This document shows positions 1 to 8,310 of a DNA stretch of 64,000 nt, piece by piece. Under the pieces are notes generated by a model that was given only the letters and a program-made list of their open reading frames with translations, ran no database searches and was not told the DNA's origin. The translations under genes and the position numbers were made by a program. This stretch comes from Glycomyces algeriensis (GTDB lineage: Bacteria; Actinomycetota; Actinomycetes; Mycobacteriales; Micromonosporaceae). Within the stretch, counting starts at the first letter, position 1. Each line of letters opens with the position of its first letter. The stretch is taken from the NCBI RefSeq assembly GCF_027622855.1, contig NZ_JAPZVR010000002.1:390681-454680 (forward strand), written 5' to 3'.

Positions 1-48
1 GCCGGGCACCGCATGGTCCCGAGGTGCAATCGCCCACAAGACGGGAAG

Positions 49-70
49 CGGCGGGCCTCTCGGCCCGCCG
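49..70 (-). terminator. GC-rich hairpin after the sigma factor gene
   Basis: A 9-bp perfect stem with a TCTC loop lies about 35 nt downstream of the sigma-factor stop on the minus strand. There is no long U-run, so this would be the GC-rich terminator style common in actinomycetes. Function is inferred from position and symmetry. Confidence 0.5.
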
Positions 71-104
71 CTCCGGCGTGGTGCTCCAATTGTGGGACGG
101 CGCC

Positions 105-902
105 TTAACGGGCGGCCTGGTCCAGTCCGTCGCGCAGATCCTCCAGCGTGCGGTGGAGGAGCCGGGAGACGTGCATCTGCGAGATGCCCACCTCTTCGGC
201 GATCTGCGTCTGCGTCATGTCGCCGTAGTACCGCAACGCCAGGATCTTGCGCTCCCGCTGCGGGAGCTCCTGGATGAGCGGCACCAGCGACTCGTGGTTC
301 TCCACGAGTTCGAGCGCGGCGTCCTCCTCGCCGACCGACTCGGCGAGCGTCGCGCGCTCCCCGTCGGCGTACGGCGGCTCGTCGAGCGAGACCGCCCGGT
401 AGGCCTGCCGTGCCTCGTAGCCTTCCTGCACCTCGGCGACGGTGATGTCGAGATGCTCGGCCACTTCCTCGTCCGTCGGCGGCCGGCCGAGCCGCTGCGA
501 GAGCTCGCCGCCGGCCTGGTTGAGCGAGATCCGCAGCTCCTGCAGCCGGCGCGGAACGCGCATCGGCCAGCTGGTGTCGCGGAAGTGCCGTCGCACCTCG
601 CCCATCACCGTGGGCACCGCATAAGAGAGGAAGTCCGCCCCCTGGTCGGGGTCGAAGCGGTCCACGGCGTGGATGAGGCCCACGGAAGCGACCTGAACGA
701 GGTCGTCCTTCGCGATGCCCTTGCCCGAGAACCGCTGCGCGATGTGCTCCGCCAGGGGTAGGTGGCCGGTGACCAGTTGATCCCGCACGTCTTGCCGACG
801 CGGGTCGTCCTCGTCAAGGGAGGCCAGCTCCCGAAACAGCGGCGCCAGGTGCCCGTACTCGTCGGAACCCTTGCGCTTGCCTTCTGATCGTTTGTCCGCC
901 AT
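105..902 (-). CDS. RNA polymerase sigma factor, SigF/SigB class (group 3)
   Basis: A 265-residue sigma-70 family protein with the layout of actinobacterial SigF/SigB stress and development factors. Region 2 is seen around residues 45-115 (DDLVQVASVGLIHAVDRFDP, then YAVPTVMGEVRRHFRD), region 3 in the middle (RLGRPPTDEEVAEHL) and region 4 at the end (LPQRERKILALRYYGDMTQ and the recognition helix EVGISQMHVSRLL). The ATG is preceded by GGAGGG at good spacing. No anti-sigma (RsbW) or anti-anti-sigma gene is adjacent, although such partners usually control this class; one may lie beyond the window edge. A SigF-type promoter about 190 nt upstream points to autoregulation. The paralogue cannot be named from sequence alone. 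Confidence 0.95.
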   Translation of the reverse strand: MADKRSEGKRKGSDEYGHLAPLFRELASLDEDDPRRQDVRDQLVTGHLPLAEHIAQRFSGKGIAKDDLVQVASVGLIHAVDRFDPDQGADFLSYAVPTVMGEVRRHFRDTSWPMRVPRRLQELRISLNQAGGELSQRLGRPPTDEEVAEHLDITVAEVQEGYEARQAYRAVSLDEPPYADGERATLAESVGEEDAALELVENHESLVPLIQELPQRERKILALRYYGDMTQTQIAEEVGISQMHVSRLLHRTLEDLRDGLDQAAR

Positions 903-1089
903 GCGATCGCCCTCCAGTCCTTATGGACATCGGTTGAAGCATGTTGCCCGTTCAGGGGGCCTGTCGCTTCTCATTGTAAGTCTCAGTGCGAGCCTGGGGC
1001 AAGAATAAAAGAGGTAAATTTCGGATTATAAGGCTCTTAAGGGACTTTAGGGACACTCATCCCATATTTCATTGTTACTGCGCGGTTGG

Positions 1090-1115
1090 GTACCCTGCCG
1101 CCAACAACCCGAAAC
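1090..1115 (-). promoter_or_regulatory. SigF/SigB-type promoter (GTTT-N16-GGGTAC)
   Basis: Read on the minus strand, GTTT (1112-1115) is followed after 16 nt by GGGTAC (1090-1095). This matches the known actinobacterial SigF/SigB consensus GTTT-N15-17-GGGTAY. It faces the sigma gene, predicting a leader of about 180 nt and positive autoregulation. The match is seen; autoregulation is inferred. Confidence 0.7.
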
Positions 1116-1174
1116 CACCTCATGTGCCGATCGTCACCGGAAGCAGCAACACGGCCGGTCCGGCACCGGAACGG

Positions 1175-2953
1175 TCAGAGACCGGTGGTCTCGCGGTACT
1201 CGCCCCACTCCACCCGCAGCACCCCGCAGATCTCCCCCAGGGTCGCCTCCGCGCGGGCCGCCGCCAGGATCGGCTCGATGAGGTTCGCCGTGCCCTTCGC
1301 GGCCGCCTGGATCTCGGCCAGCGCGCGATCGACGGCGGCGTTGTCGCGTCCGGCGCGGCGGCGCGCGAGCACGGCGTTCTGCTCCCGTTCGACGTCGCCG
1401 GAGATGCGGAGGATCTCCAGGTCGGGGGTGACGGTGTCGTGGAGCTCGGTGACGCCGACGATGTGCTTGGTGCCGTCCTCGAGCTGCTGCTGGTAGGTGA
1501 AGGCGGCCTCGGCGATCTCGGCGTTGAACCAGCCGTCCTCGATGCCCTGCAGGATGCCGGAGGTGACGGGGCCGATCTCGTGGCGCGGGGCGCCCTCACT
1601 GGAGGCGTCGGAATTCATGGCGTCCAAGGCGGCCGTGGCCGGGTCCGCGCCGCGCCCGGCGGAGTCGGCCATGGGCGCAGTGCCGCCGAGGGCGAGGATC
1701 TGCAGGAAGATCTTCTCGGCTTCGGCTTCGATCTTGTCGGTGAGGGCCTCGACGTACCAGGAGCCGCCGAGCGGGTCGGCGACGTTGAGGACGCCGGTCT
1801 CGTCGCGAAGCACGGACTGGGTGCGCAGGGCGATCTCGGCGGACTGGTCGGTGGGGAGGGCGAGGGTCTCGTCTAGGGCGTTGGTGTGCAGGGAGTTCGT
1901 GCCGCCCATGATGGCCGCGAGGGCTTCGACGGCGGTGCGCACGACGTTGTTGTAGGGCTGCTGGGCGGTGAGGGAGACGCCGGCGGTCTGGGTGTGGAAG
2001 CGGAGCCACTGGGCGCGGTCGGTCTTGGCGCCGTACACGTCGCGGAGCCAGCGGGCCCAGATGCGGCGGGCGGCGCGGAACTTGGCGATCTCCTCGAAGA
2101 AGTCGATGTGCGCGTCGAAGAAGAAGGAGAGGCCGGGGGCGAAGCGGTCGACGTCGAGGCCGCGCGAGAGGCCGAGTTCCACATAGGAGAATCCGTCGGC
2201 GAGGGTGAACGCGAGTTCCTGCGCGGCAGTGGATCCGGCCTCGCGGATGTGGTACCCGGAGACCGAGAGCGGCTTGTAGCGCGGGATGTTCTCGGCGCAG
2301 TAGGCCATGAGGTCGCCGATGAGGCGCAGGTGCGGCTCGGGCGGGAACAGCCACTCCTTCTGGGCGATGTACTCCTTGTGGATGTCCGTCTGGAGCGTGC
2401 CGTCCAGTGTGGAGATGTCGACGCCCTGGCGCTCGGCGGCGGCGAGGTACATGCAGAAGATCGGGATCGCGGGCCCGGAGATGGTCATCGAGGTGGTGAC
2501 GCCGCCGAGGTCGATGCCGGCGAAGAGGCGGTCCATGTCGGCGGTGGAGTCGATCGCGACGCCGCAGTGGCCGACCTCGCCGAGGGAGGCGGACTCGTCG
2601 GAGTCGCGGCCCATCAGGGTGGGCATGTCGAACGCGACGGAGAGGCCCCCGCCGCCCGCTTTGAGGAGCATCTTGTAGCGGGCGTTGGTCTGCTCGGCGT
2701 TGCCGAAACCGGCGAACTGGCGGATCGTCCAGGGGCGGCCGCGGTAGCCGGTGGGGTAGAGCCCGCGGGTGAAGGGGAACTCGCCGGGCCAGCCGATGCG
2801 TTCCATGCGGGGGTCGGCCACGCCTTCGGGCGGGCCGTAGACCGGTTCGGTCTCGAGCCCCGAGAGGGTCGTGAAGTCGGCCTCCCGTCGGGCGGCGGCC
2901 GCATAGCGCTTGGCCCAGCGCGCCCGGCCTTCGTCGATCTGGTCAGCGTCCAC
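1175..2953 (-). CDS. icmA: isobutyryl-CoA mutase large subunit (adenosylcobalamin-dependent)
   Basis: This 592-residue catalytic subunit interconverts isobutyryl-CoA and n-butyryl-CoA. It has the TIM-barrel part but no C-terminal B12-binding domain, so a separate IcmB-type small subunit is required and is not in the window. With the GTG at 2951-2953 as residue 1, Phe falls at position 80 (WTIRQFAGFGNA) and Gln at 198 (EYIAQKEW). These are the residues that separate isobutyryl- from methylmalonyl-CoA mutase (Tyr89/Arg207), and the match in numbering supports this start. It is about 26 residues longer than known IcmA, because of an Ala/Ser/Asp-rich insert before the HEIGPVTSGILQGIEDG segment. 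A TetR-type operator lies upstream. Confidence 0.9.
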   Translation of the reverse strand: MDADQIDEGRARWAKRYAAAARREADFTTLSGLETEPVYGPPEGVADPRMERIGWPGEFPFTRGLYPTGYRGRPWTIRQFAGFGNAEQTNARYKMLLKAGGGGLSVAFDMPTLMGRDSDESASLGEVGHCGVAIDSTADMDRLFAGIDLGGVTTSMTISGPAIPIFCMYLAAAERQGVDISTLDGTLQTDIHKEYIAQKEWLFPPEPHLRLIGDLMAYCAENIPRYKPLSVSGYHIREAGSTAAQELAFTLADGFSYVELGLSRGLDVDRFAPGLSFFFDAHIDFFEEIAKFRAARRIWARWLRDVYGAKTDRAQWLRFHTQTAGVSLTAQQPYNNVVRTAVEALAAIMGGTNSLHTNALDETLALPTDQSAEIALRTQSVLRDETGVLNVADPLGGSWYVEALTDKIEAEAEKIFLQILALGGTAPMADSAGRGADPATAALDAMNSDASSEGAPRHEIGPVTSGILQGIEDGWFNAEIAEAAFTYQQQLEDGTKHIVGVTELHDTVTPDLEILRISGDVEREQNAVLARRRAGRDNAAVDRALAEIQAAAKGTANLIEPILAAARAEATLGEICGVLRVEWGEYRETTGL

Positions 2954-3068
2954 GGTGACACCCCATTTTCGGTCGTTCCTGCCGCGCCGGTCCCGCCGTC
3001 GCCGCCGGCTCGTGGCCTGCGAACGCCGATGCGACCGCTTCGGCGAGCCCCGGTCAGGCTCAAGGCCC

Positions 3069-3097
3069 ATACTACTGAACGATCGTTCAGGCGCACA
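3069..3097 (-). promoter_or_regulatory. icmA promoter with TetR-type operator
   Basis: A perfect 16-bp palindrome, CTGAACGATCGTTCAG, occupies 3075-3090. Directly downstream on the minus strand is a -10-like TAGTAT (3069-3074), with a poor -35 (TGTGCG, 3092-3097) at 17-nt spacing. The palindrome therefore fills the spacer and would block polymerase when bound. Palindromes of this form are typical of TetR-family repressors of acyl-CoA metabolism. No TetR gene is present in the window, so the regulator acts in trans. Confidence 0.65.
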
Positions 3098-3249
3098 GGA
3101 GCGCGGCCCTCGGATCATCGCATGCGGACCGGGAGTGCCAGTGCAAATCGGGGACCCCGGGTTCCCCCGGTTTCGGCAAGGCTTTGGACCTTCCACGGGC
3201 GCTGCCCATGGCCCCGGAAGGGTGCGCCGCAAAGCGAAGCGCGGTCGCG

Positions 3250-3651
3250 TCAGTCGATGTCGCGCCAGGCGCGGAAGCCCTCGAGTTCCACGGCGACGAT
3301 CTGGCCGGGGTGGAAGAGGCCGCTCACGATCACGACGGTGGCCGTGGGGCGGACGACGCCGAAGAACTCGCCGTGGACCCGGCCCACCGGGTCGGCGTGG
3401 ACCGGGTCGGTGACGTACAGGCGGGAGCGCACCACGTCCGAGACGCCCGCACCGGCGTGGACCATCGCGTCCAGGGCCGTGCGGAAGGCCTCGCGGGCCT
3501 GCCCGGCGGCGTCGCCCTTCAGATGCGGACGCGCCTCGACGTCGGCAGTGCAGGCGCTGGTGAGGACCAAGGGCCCCACCGCGACCGCCCGCGAATAACC
3601 GTAGAGCTGCGCCCACGGCCCGGTCTCCGGTACACGTTCGACCAATGCCAT
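3250..3651 (-). CDS. RidA/YjgF-family protein
   Basis: A 133-residue single-domain Rid protein (TSACTADVEARPHLKG, then VVRSRLYVTD). Rid proteins hydrolyse reactive enamine/imine intermediates released by PLP enzymes, or act on related substrates. The gene begins 17 nt after the hisA stop on the same strand, so it is probably the last gene of the his operon; a Rid gene next to hisA is a recurrent actinobacterial arrangement. Whether it is a true RidA deaminase or another Rid subgroup is not resolved. Confidence 0.85.
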   Translation of the reverse strand: MALVERVPETGPWAQLYGYSRAVAVGPLVLTSACTADVEARPHLKGDAAGQAREAFRTALDAMVHAGAGVSDVVRSRLYVTDPVHADPVGRVHGEFFGVVRPTATVVIVSGLFHPGQIVAVELEGFRAWRDID

Positions 3652-3668
3652 GCGCGCCTCCCCTGTGG

Positions 3669-4397
3669 TTACAGTCCCTTCAACAGGTTCAACGCCTCAG
3701 CGACCGTGAAGTTACGCTCATACAGCGCCGTTCCGACAATGGCACCCTCGACGCCGATACCGGTCAGGCCGGCCAGCGCGCGCAGGTCGTCGAGCGAGGA
3801 GACGCCGCCCGAGGCGATCACGGGCTTGTCCGTGGCCTCGCAGACCGAGCGCAGCAGGTCCAGGTTCGGGCCCGAGAGCATCCCGTCGCTGTTCACGTCG
3901 GTGACGACGTACCGCTCGCACCCGGCGCGCTCGAGCCGCTCCAGGGTCTCGAAGAGCTCGCCGCCCTCGCGGGTCCAGCCGCGCGCCGCGAGGCGCCCGC
4001 CCTTGACGTCCAGGCCGATCGCGACCCGGTCGCCGTACTCGCCGCAGATGCGGTCGCACCACTCCGGGTTCTCCAGCGCGGCGGTGCCGATGTTGACGCG
4101 GCGGGCCCCGGAGTCCAAGGCGCGCTTCAGGGTCTCGTCGTCGCGGATGCCGCCGGAGATCTCCACCTGCATGTCCACTTTCGACACGACCTCGGCGAGC
4201 AGCCCGTGGTTCGTGCCGCGCCCGAAGGCCGCGTCGAGGTCGACCAGGTGCAGCCACTCGGAACCCTGGCGCTGCCACTCGAGGGCGGCCTCGATCGGGT
4301 CGCCGTACGCCTTGCCGGAGCCGGCGACGCCCTGCACGAGCTGGACGGCCTTGCCGCCGGTCACGTCAACGGCCGGAAGAAGCTGAAGTTCGGTCAT
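3669..4397 (-). CDS. hisA: phosphoribosyl isomerase HisA/PriA
   Basis: A TIM-barrel isomerase of histidine synthesis (ProFAR to PRFAR); in many actinomycetes the same protein (PriA) also performs the TrpF step. Two ATGs are adjacent. The second (4395-4397) has better spacing from AAAGG and places the catalytic acids at Asp11 and Asp130, as in PriA; the product is 242 residues. Other barrel motifs include [12 protein letters not shown] and [12 protein letters not shown]. Residue 19 is Gln (AVQLVQG) where the PriA proteins I recall have Arg, and Arg143 is kept, so dual specificity is open. The start is 10 nt after the hisH stop. Confidence 0.93.
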   Translation of the reverse strand: MTELQLLPAVDVTGGKAVQLVQGVAGSGKAYGDPIEAALEWQRQGSEWLHLVDLDAAFGRGTNHGLLAEVVSKVDMQVEISGGIRDDETLKRALDSGARRVNIGTAALENPEWCDRICGEYGDRVAIGLDVKGGRLAARGWTREGGELFETLERLERAGCERYVVTDVNSDGMLSGPNLDLLRSVCEATDKPVIASGGVSSLDDLRALAGLTGIGVEGAIVGTALYERNFTVAEALNLLKGL

Positions 4398-4407
4398 CAT
4401 TTGCCTT

Positions 4408-5028
4408 TCAGGAAGCCAGGTCCTTGATCCAGTTGGACAGCAGCGCGTACCCGGCGTCGCCGGACTTCTCGGGGTGGAACTGGGTGGCCGCCACCGAACC
4501 GCGCTCCACGGCGGCCACGAACGGCTCGTCGTGGGTGCAGATCGCGGCCAGCGCGCCCGGGGGCACGGCCTTGGCGGCGTAGGAGTGCACGAAGTAGAAG
4601 CGCTCCGCGGGGTCGATCCCCGCGAAGAGGCGCATGCCTGCGGCGGCTTCGACGGTGTTCCAGCCCATGTGCGGGATGCGCTGGGCCGCAAGGAGTTCGA
4701 CGCGGCCTTCGAAGACGCCGACCCCGCGGGTCCGGACGCCGTGCTCGACGCCCTCCTCGAAGAGCACCTGCTCGCCGACGCAGACGCCGAGCACCGGCGC
4801 TCCGGCGGCGGCGCGCTCGCGGATCACCGCGTCGACGCCGTGCTTGAGGATGCCTTCCATGCAGGCCGCGTAGGCGCCCACGCCGGGCACGAAGAGCCCG
4901 TCGGCGCGGCGGGCCTTGTCGAGGTCGCTGGTGAGCTCGACGTCGGCCCCGGCGCGCTCCAGGGCGCGGAACGCCGAGCGGAGGTTGCCCGAGCCGTAGT
5001 CGAACAGGGCCACACTGGGTTTCGCCAT
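4408..5028 (-). CDS. hisH: imidazole glycerol phosphate synthase, glutaminase subunit
   Basis: A 206-residue class I glutamine amidotransferase that releases ammonia for HisF, which is not in this window. The nucleophile is Cys83 in [10 protein letters not shown], and the His185/Glu187 pair lies in QFHPEKSG. The oxyanion-strand region is seen as [12 protein letters not shown]. The length is normal for HisH. It sits between a 52-residue membrane protein gene and hisA, all on the minus strand with gaps of about 10 nt, as part of one operon. Confidence 0.96.
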   Translation of the reverse strand: MAKPSVALFDYGSGNLRSAFRALERAGADVELTSDLDKARRADGLFVPGVGAYAACMEGILKHGVDAVIRERAAAGAPVLGVCVGEQVLFEEGVEHGVRTRGVGVFEGRVELLAAQRIPHMGWNTVEAAAGMRLFAGIDPAERFYFVHSYAAKAVPPGALAAICTHDEPFVAAVERGSVAATQFHPEKSGDAGYALLSNWIKDLAS

Positions 5029-5037
5029 GGGACTCCC

Positions 5038-5196
5038 CTAGCCGTAGATCAGGTAGACGCCGCCGAGGAACGCGGCCACGGCGACGACCGCGACGACGAT
5101 CGCGGCGGCGTACTTCTCGTTCTTGCGCAGGCTCACCGAGCCGCCGAGGAGGATGCCGGCGACCGCCATGAGCAGGATCGGCCCGGCGTAGCTCAC
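5038..5196 (-). CDS. small two-helix membrane protein in the his operon
   Basis: A 52-residue reading frame starting with a GTG that overlaps the hisB stop (GTGA at 5193-5196) and ending 9 nt before hisH. The product has two hydrophobic helices (GPILLMAVAGILLGG and AAAIVVAVVAVAAFLGGVYL) joined by a basic loop (RKNEKY). The stop-start overlap and the operon position argue for real translation. Actinomycetes such as Streptomyces, from memory, also keep a small hydrophobic gene between hisB and hisH, but its function is not known. It is short and easily missed. Confidence 0.75.
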   Translation of the reverse strand: MSYAGPILLMAVAGILLGGSVSLRKNEKYAAAIVVAVVAVAAFLGGVYLIYG

Positions 5197-5801
5197 AGGA
5201 CGCCCTTGGTGGAGGGGATGTCGGTGCCGTCGATGCGGGTGGCGTACTTCATGGCCCGCGCGAGGGCCTTGAACTGGGCCTCGATCACGTGGTGCGCGTC
5301 GGGCTTCTGGCCGGGGTTGGCGGCGCGGAGCACGGTGACGTGCAGGCAGATCCGGGCGTGGTACGCGAAGGACTCGAGGATGTGGCGGGTCATCGAGGTC
5401 GGGTAGTCCGTGCTGATCATCGGGGCGATGTCCATCGGCTCCTCGTGGACCATGTACGGGCGGCCCGAGAGGTCCACGACGGCGCGCGCGAGCACCTCGT
5501 CGAGCGGCACGGAGGCGTCGGCGAAGCGCACGACGCCGGCCTTGTCGCCCAGGGCCTCGGCGAAGGCCTGGCCGAGCGCGATGGCGGTGTCCTCCATCGT
5601 GTGGTGGGCGTCGATGTGGAGGTCGCCCTTGACGGCGATCTTGATGTCGAACCCGCCGTGCTTGCCCAGCTGGTGGAGCATGTGGTCGTAGAAGCCGACG
5701 CCGGTGGAGATGTCGACGGTCTTCTCGGTGCCGTCGAGGTCGACGTAGACGTCGACGCTGGTCTCACCGGTGGTGCGGACGATGTGCGCGGTGCGGCTCA
5801 C
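5193..5801 (-). CDS. hisB: imidazoleglycerol-phosphate dehydratase
   Basis: A 202-residue monofunctional dehydratase converting imidazole glycerol phosphate to imidazole acetol phosphate. The manganese-binding His/Glu motifs are visible: DHMLHQLGKHGG, DAHHTMEDTAIALG, SFAYHARICLHV and DAHHVIEAQFKAL. The GTG start overlaps the hisC stop (GTGA at 5798-5801), and the next small membrane gene overlaps its own stop in the same way, so three cistrons are translationally coupled. No phosphatase domain is fused, as expected outside enterobacteria. Confidence 0.97.
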   Translation of the reverse strand: MSRTAHIVRTTGETSVDVYVDLDGTEKTVDISTGVGFYDHMLHQLGKHGGFDIKIAVKGDLHIDAHHTMEDTAIALGQAFAEALGDKAGVVRFADASVPLDEVLARAVVDLSGRPYMVHEEPMDIAPMISTDYPTSMTRHILESFAYHARICLHVTVLRAANPGQKPDAHHVIEAQFKALARAMKYATRIDGTDIPSTKGVL

Positions 5802-6958
5802 GGTTGTTGCTCCTGCAGGTCGAACATATCGGGTCGCTGCTCCAGCGCCTGGTCGAAGGCGTCGAGCAGCGCGGTGGTCTCGTCCTCGGTCCCGGCGGTG
5901 ATCCGCAGGCGGCCGGGGAGGCCGACGTCGCGGATGAGCACGCCCCGGTCGAGGATGGCGCGCCAGACGGCGGCGGCGTCGCGCAGGCCGCCGACGAGCA
6001 CGAAGTTCGCGTCGGAGTCGGCGACGGGGAGCCCCTTCGCGCGCAGGTTCTTGACGATGCGGTCGCGCTGGTGCTTGAGCTCGTCCACCTCGGCCTGGAG
6101 CTGGGCGGCGCACGCGAGCGCGCCGCGCGCGGCGGCCTGCGTGATGCTCGAGAGGTGGTACGGCAGGCGCACCAGCAGCAGCTTCTCGACGAGCTCGGGG
6201 TCGGCGGCGAGGTAGCCGACGCGGGCCCCGGCGAACGCGAACGCCTTGCTCAGCGTGCGGGTGACGACGAGGCGCTTGCGCCCGGCCAGGCGGCCCAGCG
6301 CGGTCGAGCGCGGGTCGCGGGCGAACTCGGCGTAGGCCTCGTCGATGACCACGATGCCGCGGGCGGCCCCGTAGGCGGCGTCGATGACCTCGGGTTCGAG
6401 CGCGGTCCCGGTCGGGTTGTTCGGCGACACGAGGAACACCAGGTCCGGGTCGTGCGCGGCGATCGCGTCGCGCACGTACTCGGGGCTGAGCGTGTAGCCG
6501 TCCTCGCGTCCGGCGTCGATGAAGGCGGTGCCGGTGCCGCGGGCGAGCAGCGGGTGCATCGAGTAGGACGGCATGAAGCCGAGCACGGTGCGGCCCGGCC
6601 CGCCGAAGGCCTGGAGCAGCTGCTGCAGGATCTCGTTGGAGCCGTTGGCGGCCCACACGTGGTCGGCCGTGAGATCGTGCCCGAGGTAAGCGGCGAGGTC
6701 GGTGCGCAGCGCCACGGCGTCCCGGTCGGGGTAGCGGTTGAGGCCGCGCAGCTCCCGCCCGATGAACTCGGCGACCACGGCCGCCACCTCGTCGGGGATC
6801 GCGAACGCGTTCTCGTTGGTGTTCAGCTGCACCGGCACGTCGAGCTGCGGCGCACCGTACGGCGACTGCCCGCGCAGGTCCTCGCGGAGCAGGTTCTCGA
6901 TCTCGCTCGCCCGCCCGTCGCCCGCCACCGCCCGAACCGGAGTGAAATCGGTACTCAT
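5798..6958 (-). CDS. hisC: histidinol-phosphate aminotransferase
   Basis: A 386-residue fold-type I PLP aminotransferase. Seen are NTNENAF near the N-terminus, the cofactor-contact segment [22 protein letters not shown], and the Schiff-base lysine in [17 protein letters not shown]. It converts imidazole acetol phosphate to histidinol phosphate. The ATG overlaps the hisD stop (ATGA at 6955-6958). The length is normal. The position directly between hisD and hisB makes histidine synthesis the clear assignment over other class II aminotransferases. Confidence 0.97.
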   Translation of the reverse strand: MSTDFTPVRAVAGDGRASEIENLLREDLRGQSPYGAPQLDVPVQLNTNENAFAIPDEVAAVVAEFIGRELRGLNRYPDRDAVALRTDLAAYLGHDLTADHVWAANGSNEILQQLLQAFGGPGRTVLGFMPSYSMHPLLARGTGTAFIDAGREDGYTLSPEYVRDAIAAHDPDLVFLVSPNNPTGTALEPEVIDAAYGAARGIVVIDEAYAEFARDPRSTALGRLAGRKRLVVTRTLSKAFAFAGARVGYLAADPELVEKLLLVRLPYHLSSITQAAARGALACAAQLQAEVDELKHQRDRIVKNLRAKGLPVADSDANFVLVGGLRDAAAVWRAILDRGVLIRDVGLPGRLRITAGTEDETTALLDAFDQALEQRPDMFDLQEQQP

Positions 6959-8265
6959 CGGGCCTCGAATCTCGCGGACACGGCCTCGCCGTGCGAGGGC
7001 AGGTCCTCGGAGTTCGCGAAGGCCACCACGTCGTCGGCGACGACCTCGAGGGCCTCGCGCGTGTAGTCGATGAGGTGGACCGCGCGCAGGAACGTGTGCA
7101 CGCTCAGCCCGGCCGAGTGGCGGGCGCAGCCGCCGGTCGGCAGCACGTGGTTCGAGCCGGCGCAGTAGTCGCCGAGGGAGACCGGCGAGTAGGCGCCGAC
7201 GAAGATCGCCCCGGCGTTGCGGATGCGCAGGGCCACCTCGCGGGCGTCCGCGGTCTGGACCTCCAGGTGCTCGGCGGCGTAGGCGTCGGCCACGGCCACC
7301 GCCTCGTCGATGTCGGCGACGAGGATCGTCCCGGACTGCTCCCCCGCGAGGGCGGTCTGGATGCGCCCGGCGTGGCGGGTGTCGGGCACGCGCCGCGCGA
7401 GCTCGTCGTCCACCGCGTCGGCCAGGTCGGCCGAGTCGGTGATGAGGACCGAGGCGGCCGCCGGGTCGTGCTCGGCCTGGCTGATGAGGTCCACGGCCAC
7501 GTGGACCGGATCGGCGGTGGCGTCCGCGATCACGGCGATCTCGGTGGTCCCGGCCTCGGCGTCGATGCCCACGAGGCCGCGCACGGCCCGCTTGGCGGCG
7601 GTGACGTAGATGTTCCCCGGGCCCGTGATCATGTCGACCGGCGCGCACTCGTCGGTGCCGTAGGCGAACATGCCGATGGCGGCCGGTCCGCCCACGCTGT
7701 ACACCTCGTCGAGGCCGAGCATCCCGGCGACGGCGAGGATGCCCGGGTCGGGCAGGCCGCCGTTGTTCTTCTGGGCGGGGGACGCGAGCGCGATCGAGCC
7801 GACCCCGGCGATCTGGGCCGGGACGGCGTTCATGATCACGGAGGAGGCGAGCACAGCGAGGCCGCCGGGCGCGTACAGGCCCACGCGGCCCACCGGCAGG
7901 TACCGCTCGGTGACGGTGCCGCCGGGCGCGACCTCGGTGACGACCTCGGGGAGGCGCTGGGCCTCGTGCGCGGTGCGCACCCGGTCGATCGAGGTCTGGT
8001 AGGCGCGGCGCAGCTCGGGGTCGAGCTCCTCGACGGCGGTCTTGATCGCGCTGTCGGGGACGCGCAGGTGCTCAAGGCGCACATGGTCGAAGCGCTCGAC
8101 GATCTCCACGACCGCGCTGGTGCCGCGATGCCTGATGTCGTCGATCAGCGGCTGGACCGAGCGCAGGGCCTCGTTGACGTCGAACGCCGCGCGCGGCATC
8201 AGCTCGCGCAGGGCGCGGGCCGAGTAGCCGGGTACTTCTCCTGAAAGGTCGATGCGTCTGAGCAC
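6955..8265 (-). CDS. hisD: histidinol dehydrogenase
   Basis: A 436-residue zinc-dependent enzyme performing the last two oxidations to histidine. The family signature is seen in [19 protein letters not shown], then [10 protein letters not shown] with metal ligands, AEHLEVQT, and the catalytic region [18 protein letters not shown]. It is the first gene of the his operon. The GTG start has no Shine-Dalgarno and is preceded by TACGCT at 6-nt distance, so the operon mRNA is probably leaderless at hisD, with hisC-hisB translated by coupling. Confidence 0.97.
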   Translation of the reverse strand: MLRRIDLSGEVPGYSARALRELMPRAAFDVNEALRSVQPLIDDIRHRGTSAVVEIVERFDHVRLEHLRVPDSAIKTAVEELDPELRRAYQTSIDRVRTAHEAQRLPEVVTEVAPGGTVTERYLPVGRVGLYAPGGLAVLASSVIMNAVPAQIAGVGSIALASPAQKNNGGLPDPGILAVAGMLGLDEVYSVGGPAAIGMFAYGTDECAPVDMITGPGNIYVTAAKRAVRGLVGIDAEAGTTEIAVIADATADPVHVAVDLISQAEHDPAAASVLITDSADLADAVDDELARRVPDTRHAGRIQTALAGEQSGTILVADIDEAVAVADAYAAEHLEVQTADAREVALRIRNAGAIFVGAYSPVSLGDYCAGSNHVLPTGGCARHSAGLSVHTFLRAVHLIDYTREALEVVADDVVAFANSEDLPSHGEAVSARFEAR

Positions 8266-8271
8266 GGTCCA

Positions 8272-8277
8272 AGCGTA
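8272..8277 (-). promoter_or_regulatory. -10 element of a leaderless his operon promoter
   Basis: TACGCT (TANNNT) ends 6 nt before the hisD GTG on the minus strand, which puts transcription start at or next to the start codon. The spacing is repeated in front of many genes here. Confidence 0.6.
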
Positions 8278-8310
8278 GTTGCCCGGCTTTCCAGGTCAAA
8301 AGGCATACCG

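Noticed and set aside
2954-3616. Upstream extension of icmA to 3616
   Set aside because: The added residues are Arg/Gly-rich, antisense to the Rid gene, and would break the Phe80/Gln198 numbering.
3184-4386. Long plus-strand open frames across the minus-strand his genes and elsewhere (also 25241-26374, 38488-39543, 20268-21341)
   Set aside because: They are antisense shadows of clear genes, produced by the GC-rich third positions; their products are Gly/Arg/Val-rich without motifs.
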